From assembly GCA_964428055.1 (NCBI GenBank), contig CAYRWM010000008.1, positions 1-53,339 on the forward strand: a stretch of 53,339 bases of DNA. Direction: 5' to 3'. A program made the position numbers and the translations under genes. Positions 8,994 through 15,691 of the stretch are shown here, in pieces. The notes under the pieces are model-generated. The model was not told the origin of the DNA. It saw only the letters and a program-made list of their open reading frames with translations, and ran no database searches. The DNA is from CAYRWM01 sp964428055 (lineage in GTDB: Bacteria > Bacillota > Clostridia > Christensenellales > Christensenellaceae). Within the stretch, counting starts at the first letter, position 1; each line of letters starts with the position of its first letter.

Positions 8994-9196
8994 TTAGAGT
9001 TCTCTTATAAGTGAAGCGAACAGTTCCGGTTTCTTGACAGCCAGCCCTGCATGTCCTATGGAAGTGAGCACCCTGAATTCCGTATTGGGAAAATGTTCTT
9101 TCATGTATCTTATATCGGGTCTGCGTTCCTTTTCCTCTCCCTCGGCATACCAGTAATGGATGTATGCGCCGGTGTCCGGTGCAGGCACGGGAACTG
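8994..9196 (-). pseudogene. C-terminal remnant of an alpha/beta-hydrolase
   Basis: Only about 65 residues remain: the last strand, YIHYWYAEGEEKERRPDI, then the helix and the segment ending SIGHAGLAVKKPELFASLI, where the His of GHAG matches the position of the catalytic His in alpha/beta-hydrolases. The nucleophile elbow and everything upstream are missing. Homology stops where the inverted repeat at 9197 begins, so the gene was probably cut by an insertion or deletion there. The promoter inside repeat copy 2 points into it, but no ribosome site precedes a start codon in this frame. I regard it as non-functional. Confidence 0.65.
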
Positions 9197-9235
9197 TTTG
9201 ACACTCCCCTGACTATAGACATGGGGAGTGTCAAA
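9197..9235. repeat. Perfect 13-bp inverted repeat at a gene breakpoint
   Basis: TTTGACACTCCCC (9197-9209) and its exact complement (9223-9235) enclose 13 bases. It sits exactly between the hydrolase remnant and repeat copy 2. It could be a hairpin or the footprint of a mobile element. Confidence 0.85.
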
Positions 9236-9310
9236 TGCTATACAATCATTATATGTTGGCAGAAACGGGAAATCAATATAAGTGCCGCCGGGATGCCTGA
9301 AATGTTGTTT
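9234..9310. repeat. 77-bp dispersed repeat, copy 2
   Basis: It matches 3633-3709 with two mismatches by eye. It carries the same minus-strand promoter: AATCAA at 9271-9276 (TTGATT on the minus strand) and ATTATA at 9248-9253 (TATAAT), 17 bases apart. The flank 9328-9352 contains an 8-bp inverted repeat (ACTGTACT/AGTACAGT). Confidence 0.9.
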
Positions 9311-9370
9311 TTGAAGGGTTTTTGCATACTGTACTACTATGACTAGTACAGTTGGTTTTTATGCGTCGGA

Positions 9371-9580
9371 TCAGCCGTTCCCGCTGGTTTTTATGCGATA
9401 AAAAAGATCAGCGTTTCCGTACTCGTCATAACGGCGCTGATCCTTCTTTCTGTTATAGATTTTAGCGTTTGCGGCCTTCCTCGTTACGGGCTTTACGTCG
9501 CCCCACGTCTTTCTCTGAAGGCTGTCTCTTTCTCTCTTCTTCTTTTTTGAGAGCTTGGCGTACGGTATGTACTTTTCCAT
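9371..9580 (-). CDS. Small basic protein of unknown function
   Basis: I choose the ATG at 9580, about nine bases after an AAGGGA site; an in-frame ATG at 9631 would add 17 residues. The product is 69 residues and very rich in Lys and Arg (LSKKKKRERDSLQRKTWGD, then KIYNRKKDQRRYDEYGNADLF). No export signal or membrane helix is seen. The charge suggests nucleic-acid or ribosome binding, but no family is recognised with certainty. It is expressed alone; its downstream side holds the repeat copy 2 region, and the gap upstream to the MATE gene (9581-9766) shows no other convincing gene. Confidence 0.5.
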   Translation of the reverse strand: MEKYIPYAKLSKKKKRERDSLQRKTWGDVKPVTRKAANAKIYNRKKDQRRYDEYGNADLFYRIKTSGNG

Positions 9581-9766
9581 TTCATCACATCCCTTCGTAT
9601 ATATAATATAAACCATTTTGCGTGTTTTCAATAAAAAGATCCCGCGCCGCTGACCGGCCGGGACCGTAAAAGGAGGGAATGAAAAAAACTTATCGCATCT
9701 GCTTCGTTCTTTCTGATACGATAATAAGCCCCGAACCTTAAACGAAGATTAAGCAGAATAAAAAAG

Positions 9767-11092
9767 TTACGTTGTTTTTTTCTTTTTCTGCGTGAGCATG
9801 AATATGACGGCGAGTATCAGTGATGCAGCCTGGGAAGCCGGAGTACATATCCATATTGCAGTCTCACCGTATGCGGGAGCGGTCGCTACAAGGAATATGA
9901 AAAGGAAGATGACTTCGGAGTATACGATGACGGAAGACCGAAGTGCGTCCTTTGTGGCGTAGAGGTATGCTGCTATGACTCTCGATAGGGCCATGAATAT
10001 GAAGCCTATGCTTATAAGCGGCATGAAAGATGCGACTTTATCGCTGACTTCCGCGGATGCGCCGAACATGGGTCCGAGGCCGTCTCTCGTGAGCCAGAAT
10101 ACGATGACGCACGCTGCCGCTATAACGAGAGCGGAGAAGTATGCCATAAAACGGTACTTTTTAAGATCTCTGACCGCATTTCTTCCGTAGCAGTCAGAAA
10201 ACAGCGGCTGGGCTCCGTCGCCCACGCCCTGCAGCAGAAGGTACGCTATGGCCGCGAGATAAGATATGACCGCGTATGCGGCAACGGCCGATACCGTGCT
10301 GTATGATACAAGGAACCGGTTCATGAGTATTATCGAAATGTTAGGACAGAGCGTGAGGCCGAACGCTGAAAGACCTATCTGGAGTATCCTTACTGCGCGG
10401 GTGTTCCTTAGGCTGACCGAGAACAGACGCACTTTTTTCCTTATCAGAAACGCAAAGCCCCCGATTGCCGTTGATGTCTGGCCGATGACGGTCGCCAGAG
10501 CCGCTCCGGCGAGACCCATACCCATATTCCAGATGAATACCCAGTCGAGAGCGATGTTTATGCCGAACCCCGTTATCATTATGATCATTGCAAACGAAGC
10601 GCCGCCGTTGTTCCTTACGAGAGGCACCAGGCCCGTTCCGAAGATCTGGGCTGCGCAGCCGATTATTATGACCGTCATATACGGCATGCCGATATCAATG
10701 AGATTTCCGCGGGCCCCGAGAAAGCCGATCACGGGCTCCGACAGAGGGAGCAGTACCGCTATGGATGCGGCTGCAGATAAAAGGAGCAGGAATACGGTGA
10801 GGCCCGAGTATTCCGAAGCTTCGGATCGTTTGCCCTGAGCGCGGGATATGGCGTACATGACGGCGCCGCCCATACCTATCCCGGTTCCTAAAGCTATGAA
10901 GAGAGCTTCCACCGGCCAGGCTATGTTTATGGCCGCGAGGCCGAGGTCTCCTACGCTGTTTCCTATAAAGTATCCGTCGACTATGGCGTATACTCCGGAT
11001 AGAGCGAAGGCGAGGACGGTCGGGATTATGTATTTAAGAAATATTCTTTTGCTGCTCAAGCCCTTGTCCAAGCTTTCCGTTTCCTTTCTCAT
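9767..11092 (-). CDS. MATE-family efflux transporter
   Basis: The ATG at 11092 gives 441 residues, the normal length for the family; the same frame stays open 71 codons further upstream but that part is charged and unlike a transporter. The protein has twelve predicted helices in two homologous halves. The first is recognisable from IFLKYIIPTVLAFALSGVYA followed by IVDGYFIG, and the second half contains a matching VSYSTVSAVAAYAVISYLA segment. MATE proteins export cationic compounds or drugs using a Na+ or H+ gradient. The ribosome site before the start is weak (GTGAGA). The gene diverges from the DUF368 gene, leaving 54 bases for both promoters. Confidence 0.85.
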   Translation of the reverse strand: MRKETESLDKGLSSKRIFLKYIIPTVLAFALSGVYAIVDGYFIGNSVGDLGLAAINIAWPVEALFIALGTGIGMGGAVMYAISRAQGKRSEASEYSGLTVFLLLLSAAASIAVLLPLSEPVIGFLGARGNLIDIGMPYMTVIIIGCAAQIFGTGLVPLVRNNGGASFAMIIMITGFGINIALDWVFIWNMGMGLAGAALATVIGQTSTAIGGFAFLIRKKVRLFSVSLRNTRAVRILQIGLSAFGLTLCPNISIILMNRFLVSYSTVSAVAAYAVISYLAAIAYLLLQGVGDGAQPLFSDCYGRNAVRDLKKYRFMAYFSALVIAAACVIVFWLTRDGLGPMFGASAEVSDKVASFMPLISIGFIFMALSRVIAAYLYATKDALRSSVIVYSEVIFLFIFLVATAPAYGETAIWICTPASQAASLILAVIFMLTQKKKKTT

Positions 11093-11146
11093 TCTCACAT
11101 AATATGATATATTTTTATGTAAGATCATACAAGCGGAAGGCATGCC

Positions 11147-11977
11147 ATGGACGAAGGCCTTAAAAAGATGACGGTACCAAGATTCCTGCTGCTGTGTGTG
11201 CAGGGTGCCATAGTCGGCACGGGCGCGATACTCCCCGGCGTCTCGGGGGGCGTGCTTATGGTCGCCTTCGGTATATATGAGCCCCTGATGGCCCTTCTCG
11301 CTCATCCCAAGAAGACTTTCAAAAAGGTATATAAGATATTTATACCGTTTCTTATCGGCTGGATAGCGGGTTTCTTCCTGCTTGCCAAAGCCGTGACGCT
11401 GCTGTTCGAGGTTTCGCCGGAGATAGCGCTTATGCTTTTTGCAGGTCTTGTTCTGGGAACTGTGCCTTATCTGTTAAGGAAATCCGTTAAGGCAGGCAAC
11501 GGCAAAAATGGATGGATCGCGTTTGCGATAGCTTTCGCTGCGGCGCTCATCCTTTTTCTGATGCTCAGGGGAGCGGGGACGATGTTGATAGAGCCTAATA
11601 TATGGTGGTTCGCTTTCTGCGGAGCCGTTTGGGGTTTAAGTCTGGTGGTACCGGGCCTGAGTTCGTCGTCCATACTCATATTTCTGGGGCTGTATGCGCC
11701 TATGACTGCGGGCATAGCAAGTCTGGACTTAGCAGTTTGCATACCGCTTCTGGCGGGCCTCCTGGCTACGGTTTTCTCTTTGGCCAGGCTGGTAAATTCT
11801 CTCTTCGAAAAGCATTATGCGGTCATGTCCAGGGTCATTCTCGGCATAATGATCGCCGCAACAATCCTTATAATCCCGACATCTTTTCCGTCCGCTTCAG
11901 TGCTCGCGGTATCGCTCCTGTGCTTCGCCGGAGGCTTTGTCGTCGCCATGCTGATGGACAGGGCGAGGAAGGACTGA
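11147..11977 (+). CDS. DUF368 membrane protein (PopT-type polyprenyl-phosphate transporter)
   Basis: This 276-residue protein has about eight membrane helices. The family signature is near the N-terminus, GAIVGTGAILPGVSGGVLM, and a second internal copy of the same hairpin type appears as GLSLVVPGLSSSSILIFLGL, so it is an inverted-repeat membrane fold. DUF368 proteins have been linked to recycling of undecaprenyl phosphate across the membrane (PopT) for cell-wall synthesis. Assigning that role here rests on family membership alone. The ATG at 11147 is preceded by GGAAGG six bases upstream, and a strong terminator follows. Confidence 0.8.
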   Translation: MDEGLKKMTVPRFLLLCVQGAIVGTGAILPGVSGGVLMVAFGIYEPLMALLAHPKKTFKKVYKIFIPFLIGWIAGFFLLAKAVTLLFEVSPEIALMLFAGLVLGTVPYLLRKSVKAGNGKNGWIAFAIAFAAALILFLMLRGAGTMLIEPNIWWFAFCGAVWGLSLVVPGLSSSSILIFLGLYAPMTAGIASLDLAVCIPLLAGLLATVFSLARLVNSLFEKHYAVMSRVILGIMIAATILIIPTSFPSASVLAVSLLCFAGGFVVAMLMDRARKD

Positions 11978-11993
11978 AGGCGTTTTTTCATGC

Positions 11994-12015
11994 GGCCCTT
12001 AAGGGCCTTTTTTTT
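11994..12015 (+). terminator. Intrinsic terminator after the DUF368 gene
   Basis: A perfect palindrome GGCCCTTAAGGGCC is followed by eight T residues. Confidence 0.9.
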
Positions 12016-12029
12016 ATTTTAAAAAGTTG

Positions 12030-12083
12030 TTGACATTCAAAATACAGTTAGTTATACTTAACTCGGTTAGAGAAGCCTAACTC
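12030..12083 (+). promoter_or_regulatory. Promoter and metal-repressor operator of feo operon 1
   Basis: TTGACA (12030-12035), a 17-base spacer and TATACT (12053-12058) form a near-consensus sigma-A promoter. Starting in the -10 box is ACTTAACTCGGTTAGA (12056-12071), followed by CCTAACTC, so GTTAG and CTAAC half-sites face each other. An almost identical block overlaps the promoter of feo operon 2. The half-sites resemble DtxR/IdeR-family operators (TTAGGTTAGCCTAA type), which fits repression when iron is plentiful. The regulator identity is inferred. Confidence 0.75.
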
Positions 12084-12118
12084 AATATTTTTGCAAAAAG
12101 AAATGAGGAAAACGGAAA

Positions 12119-12331
12119 ATGATGCCTTTATCATTTGCATCTCCGGGAGAGGAAAACATCATAAAGCGTATCGGCGGAAAGCCTGAGGTAAAAAGACACT
12201 TGGAGAACCTCGGTTTTGTTGCCGGCGCTACTGTAACAGTCATCACCGAGACCGCGGGGAATCTCATAGTGAATGTAAAGGAAACAAGAGTGGCCATTAA
12301 CAAAGAAATGGCTCAGAAGATTATGGTTTAA
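12119..12331 (+). CDS. feoA: Ferrous iron transport protein A (first FeoA of operon 1)
   Basis: This is a 70-residue SH3-like FeoA domain, recognisable from RHLENLGFVAGATVTVI and the closing strand ETRVAINKEMAQKI. FeoA is a small cytoplasmic protein that works with the membrane GTPase FeoB during Fe2+ uptake. The start is ATG 12119 or 12122, after a GAGG site. It is the divergent one of two FeoA copies in this operon and lacks the RIMDMGI and PLGDPIELTLRGYELSLRK consensus of the second copy. The two may form a heteromer or have different roles. Operon 2 has no counterpart of this first copy. Confidence 0.85.
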   Translation: MMPLSFASPGEENIIKRIGGKPEVKRHLENLGFVAGATVTVITETAGNLIVNVKETRVAINKEMAQKIMV

Positions 12332-12348
12332 GAAGGAGTCTTTGAGAA

Positions 12349-12600
12349 ATGACACTAAAGGAAGCCGTTATTGGTTCTACAGTTAAAGTAAAAAAGATCA
12401 ACGGTGAAGGCGCTATAAAGCGCAGGATTATGGATATGGGTATTACCAAGAATACCGAGATATTCATAAGGAAGGTCGCTCCTCTGGGCGATCCGATCGA
12501 GCTTACGCTGAGAGGTTACGAACTCTCACTCCGAAAAGCGGACGCCGAGATGATCGAGGTTGAAGAGATAACAGCCGGAGAGCAGGAGGTGGAAGGATGA
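12349..12600 (+). CDS. feoA: Ferrous iron transport protein A (second FeoA of operon 1)
   Basis: This 83-residue protein is a classical FeoA: GAIKRRIMDMGI at about 21-32, then IRKVAPLGDPIELTLRGYEL and a final acidic strand ending MIEVEEI. It is nearly the same as the FeoA of operon 2 (15446-15673), showing that the two operons come from a duplication. Its last four bases overlap the ATG of feoB (ATGA), so translation is coupled and stoichiometry probably fixed. An AAGGAG site lies ten bases before the ATG. The C-terminal tail (AGEQEVEG) is longer than in the operon 2 copy. Confidence 0.9.
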   Translation: MTLKEAVIGSTVKVKKINGEGAIKRRIMDMGITKNTEIFIRKVAPLGDPIELTLRGYELSLRKADAEMIEVEEITAGEQEVEG

Positions 12601-15089
12601 GTATCAGGATAGCACTCGCCGGAAACCCGAACAGCGGCAAGACCACGCTGTTCAACGCACTGACCGGCTCTAATCAGTTCGTCGGCAACTGGCCCGGCGT
12701 TACTGTCGAGAAGAAGGAAGGAAAACTCAAGAAGCACAGCGATGTGATACTCACTGACCTTCCGGGCATATATTCTCTCTCTCCGTACACTCTTGAAGAG
12801 GTCGTTGCGAGAAACTACCTCATAGACGAGAGGCCTGACGCCATCCTTAACATAGTGGACGGCAGCAATCTGGAGAGAAACCTGTATCTGACGACACAGC
12901 TGACTGAACTCGGCATACCGGTCGTCATCGCCATCAACATGATGGACGTCGTCAAAAAGAACGGCGACAAGATCGATATATCAAAGCTTTCCGAGCTTCT
13001 CGGCTGCAGGATAGTCGATATATCTGCCTTAAAGGGCACAAACGTGGATAAAGCCGCGGAGGCCGCGATAGAAGCCGCGAAGAGCGGCAAGACAGTCCCC
13101 AAACATACATTCGACGGTGCTGTCGAGCATGCCATAGCCCATATAGAGGAAGCTATCGTGCATGATATGCCCGAAGAGCAGCAGAGATGGTACGCGATAA
13201 AGGTGTTCGAGCGCGACGAGAAAGTCCTCGAGAGGCTGAATATCTCCGCGGAAAAGATGGAGCACATAGAAAAGGACATCGCGGACGCCGAGGAGGATCT
13301 TGAAGACGATGCCGAGTCCATAATCACGAACGGCAGATATGTATATATAGCGGAGATAATGAAGGGCTGCTATAAGAAAGCCAAAAAGGGCGAGCTCACG
13401 ACCTCCGACAAGATCGACAGAGTGCTCACGAACAGGTGGGCGGCGCTCCCGATATTTGCGGCAATAATGTTCGTTGTTTACTTCGTTTCCGTTACAACCG
13501 TAGGAACGATACTCACCGACTGGGCAAATGACGGTGTGTTCGGTGACGGCTGGCATCTTTTCGGCATAGGACAGGAAGAATATGAAGAAGCTGACGGCGA
13601 GTACGGCGATGCGGCAAACGTAGTCAACGCCTTTATAGAAAAGGGCGGCAAAGGAGCTGAAGAGACAGCGGCGGCGTTTGACAGCGAGGCTGAAGACTAT
13701 GACGGAGCCGCAGCGGTCGAAGCAGTCAAAACATATGCGGTTCAGTTCTCCGACAGCGATACGGCCGAAACGACACTTGTCGATGAAGAGACAATGGAAC
13801 CTGAAGATGTAACATACACAGGCGCTGAACTGAAAGAAGCCGTCTCCGTGATAGAGAAGGCCGGCGGCGAGGCACCGGATCCCGCTTCCTACGGTGTATG
13901 GGTCCCCGGACTCCCCGGCATAATAGAACAGGGACTTGACTCTATCAACTGCAATGACGTTGTAAAGAGCCTGATACTGGACGGTGTGGTAGCCGGCGTC
14001 GGAGCGGTCCTCGGATTCGTTCCGCAGATTCTCGTCCTGTTCATATTCCTGGCATTCCTCGAATCCTGCGGCTACATGGCGAGAATCGCGTTTGTCATGG
14101 ACAGGATATTCAGGAAGTTCGGGCTTTCGGGTAAATCATTCATACCGATCCTTATCGGTACCGGCTGCGGTATCCCCGGTATAATGGCGTCAAGAACGAT
14201 TGAGAATGAGCGTGACAGAAGGATGACCATAATGACGACTACGTTCATACCCTGCGGAGCCAAGCTCCCGTTCATCGCAATGGTTGCGGGCGCTATATTC
14301 GGCGGAGCGGCGTGGGTGGCGCCGACGGCGTACTTCCTCGGAATAGGCGCGATCATCATGTCAGGTATAATCCTTAAGAAGACAAAGATGTTCGCCGGAG
14401 ATCCCGCTCCGTTCGTAATGGAGCTCCCGGCATATCACTGGCCGACGGTCGGCAATGTTTTAAGGTCCATGTGGGAGCGCGGATGGTCATTTATCAAGAA
14501 GGCCGGAACGATCATCCTCATATCCACGATCGTCATTTGGTTCCTCACATACTTCGGATGGGTCGGCGGAGAGTTCCGCATGCTGGCTGACGAAGAGGTC
14601 CAGTACAGCATACTGGCTGCGATAGGCAACGGACTTTCATGGATATTCGCACCGCTCGGGTTCGGCAACTGGCAGGCGACGGTCGCTTCCATCACCGGAC
14701 TTGTGGCGAAGGAGAATATCGTGGGAACCATGAGCATCGTATACGGCGGCGGAGCGACTGTATGGCCGACAATGGCAGCGTCGTTCACAGCTCTCTCGGG
14801 ATTCGCTTTCCTGACGTTCAACCTTCTCTGCGCACCGTGCTTCGCGGCTATGGGCGCTATAAAGAGAGAGATGAACAGCGCGAAGTGGTTCTGGCGTGCG
14901 ATAGGCTACCAGTGCGGACTGGCATGGATAATAGCGCTCATAATATTCCACATCGGCGGTATATTCACCGGCGAATGCCATCCGGCAGGCGTGGTCGTGG
15001 CAATAATATTCGTTGTGCTCCTCGTATGGGGTCTTGCGAGACCGTATAAAGAGTCCAACAAGCTTGATATGAAAGTCAGGATAAAATAG
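12597..15089 (+). CDS. feoB: Ferrous iron transporter FeoB (copy 1)
   Basis: This 830-residue inner-membrane Fe2+ transporter has a cytoplasmic G domain: G1 GNPNSGKTT (9-17), switch I NWPGVTVEKKEG, G3 DLPG (54-57), G4 NMMD (114-117) and G5 SALKG (143-147). A GDI-like helical region to about 280 and the transmembrane domain follow, with the first Gate motif around GTGCGIPGIMASRTIE and the second around LLCAPCFAAMGAIKRE. Between the first helix (281-307) and the next (about 458) lies an insertion of about 130 residues, rich in Asp, Glu and Ala, predicted outside the membrane. Most FeoB proteins have only a short segment there. The following gene encodes its Cys-rich partner. Confidence 0.93.
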   Translation: MSIRIALAGNPNSGKTTLFNALTGSNQFVGNWPGVTVEKKEGKLKKHSDVILTDLPGIYSLSPYTLEEVVARNYLIDERPDAILNIVDGSNLERNLYLTTQLTELGIPVVIAINMMDVVKKNGDKIDISKLSELLGCRIVDISALKGTNVDKAAEAAIEAAKSGKTVPKHTFDGAVEHAIAHIEEAIVHDMPEEQQRWYAIKVFERDEKVLERLNISAEKMEHIEKDIADAEEDLEDDAESIITNGRYVYIAEIMKGCYKKAKKGELTTSDKIDRVLTNRWAALPIFAAIMFVVYFVSVTTVGTILTDWANDGVFGDGWHLFGIGQEEYEEADGEYGDAANVVNAFIEKGGKGAEETAAAFDSEAEDYDGAAAVEAVKTYAVQFSDSDTAETTLVDEETMEPEDVTYTGAELKEAVSVIEKAGGEAPDPASYGVWVPGLPGIIEQGLDSINCNDVVKSLILDGVVAGVGAVLGFVPQILVLFIFLAFLESCGYMARIAFVMDRIFRKFGLSGKSFIPILIGTGCGIPGIMASRTIENERDRRMTIMTTTFIPCGAKLPFIAMVAGAIFGGAAWVAPTAYFLGIGAIIMSGIILKKTKMFAGDPAPFVMELPAYHWPTVGNVLRSMWERGWSFIKKAGTIILISTIVIWFLTYFGWVGGEFRMLADEEVQYSILAAIGNGLSWIFAPLGFGNWQATVASITGLVAKENIVGTMSIVYGGGATVWPTMAASFTALSGFAFLTFNLLCAPCFAAMGAIKREMNSAKWFWRAIGYQCGLAWIIALIIFHIGGIFTGECHPAGVVVAIIFVVLLVWGLARPYKESNKLDMKVRIK

Positions 15090-15107
15090 AAAAGAAGGTA
15101 TTGAAAA

Positions 15108-15293
15108 ATGGCATGGCTGAACGAAAACTGGGGAACGATACTGGTACTCGCAATACTGGGGGTCGCGGTGTTCTTCATAATCCGCAAGCTCAGAAAAGAC
15201 GTTAAATGCGGAAGCGGCCTTTGCGGCTGCGGCTGCAGGGAATGCGCAATGCGCGGCGCATGCCACCATAAGAACATGACAAAAAGCAGTTAG
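15108..15293 (+). CDS. FeoB-associated Cys-rich membrane protein (copy 1)
   Basis: This 61-residue protein has one N-terminal membrane helix (GTILVLAILGVAVFFII), a basic stretch and a Cys-rich tail with C-x4-CGCGC-x2-C and a later C in GACHH. It belongs to the small FeoB-associated Cys-rich family encoded at the end of many Clostridia feo operons. A role in Fe2+ handling or in regulating FeoB is likely but not proven. It begins 18 bases after feoB with an AAGAAGG ribosome site, and a terminator follows directly. Confidence 0.85.
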   Translation: MAWLNENWGTILVLAILGVAVFFIIRKLRKDVKCGSGLCGCGCRECAMRGACHHKNMTKSS

Positions 15294-15309
15294 CTAAGAA
15301 TACCAACCG

Positions 15310-15347
15310 GACCGGTCCGAATTGTTTTCAGGGCCGGTCTTTTTTTG
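15310..15347 (+). terminator. Intrinsic terminator of feo operon 1
   Basis: A GACCGGTCC/GGGCCGGTC stem (one G-U pair) with a 12-base loop is followed by seven T residues. Confidence 0.9.
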
Positions 15348-15358
15348 CATAAAAAGCG

Positions 15359-15400
15359 TTGACAATTATATATAGGTTGCATAAACTTAACTAGGTTAGA
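15359..15400 (+). promoter_or_regulatory. Promoter and metal-repressor operator of feo operon 2
   Basis: TTGACA (15359-15364), a 17-base spacer and TAAACT (15382-15387) form the promoter. ACTTAACTAGGTTAGA (15385-15400) overlaps the -10 box in the same register as at operon 1, with one base different. The core CTTAACTAGGTTAG is an imperfect palindrome. Co-regulation of the two operons by one DtxR-type repressor is inferred. Confidence 0.75.
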
Positions 15401-15445
15401 TATGTTTAATCCGTTTATGCGGATATGGTGAAAGGTTGGTTCCGT

Positions 15446-15673
15446 ATGACACTTAAAAATGCGGATATAGGTTCGACGGTACGTGTGCTGAAACTGAACG
15501 GACAGGGCGCGATAAGGCGCAGGATCATGGACATGGGGATAACCAAGGGTGTTGAGATATACATCCGCAAGGTAGCTCCTCTGGGGGATCCGCTTGAGCT
15601 CACGCTCAGGGGCTACGAACTGTCGCTCAGGAAAGAGGATGCCGACCTCATAGATGTGGAATATGTCAGGTAG
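15446..15673 (+). CDS. feoA: Ferrous iron transport protein A (operon 2)
   Basis: I choose the ATG at 15446, because the protein then begins MTLKNADIGSTV like the operon 1 homologue (MTLKEAVIGSTV); an upstream in-frame ATG at 15425 would add seven unmatched residues. The 75-residue product has the complete FeoA core, RRIMDMGITKGVEIYIRK and PLGDPLELTLRGYELSLRK. It is the only FeoA in this operon. The next gene, feoB copy 2, begins 18 bases after its stop, so there is no ATGA coupling as in operon 1. Confidence 0.88.
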   Translation: MTLKNADIGSTVRVLKLNGQGAIRRRIMDMGITKGVEIYIRKVAPLGDPLELTLRGYELSLRKEDADLIDVEYVR

Positions 15674-15691
15674 CCATCGGGGAGATTTTTG

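Noticed and set aside
9679..9741. A 20-codon frame starting with ATG after AGGAGG (MKKTYRICFVLSDTIISPEP)
   Set aside because: Only two bases separate the ribosome site from the ATG, the frame is very short, and nothing else supports translation.
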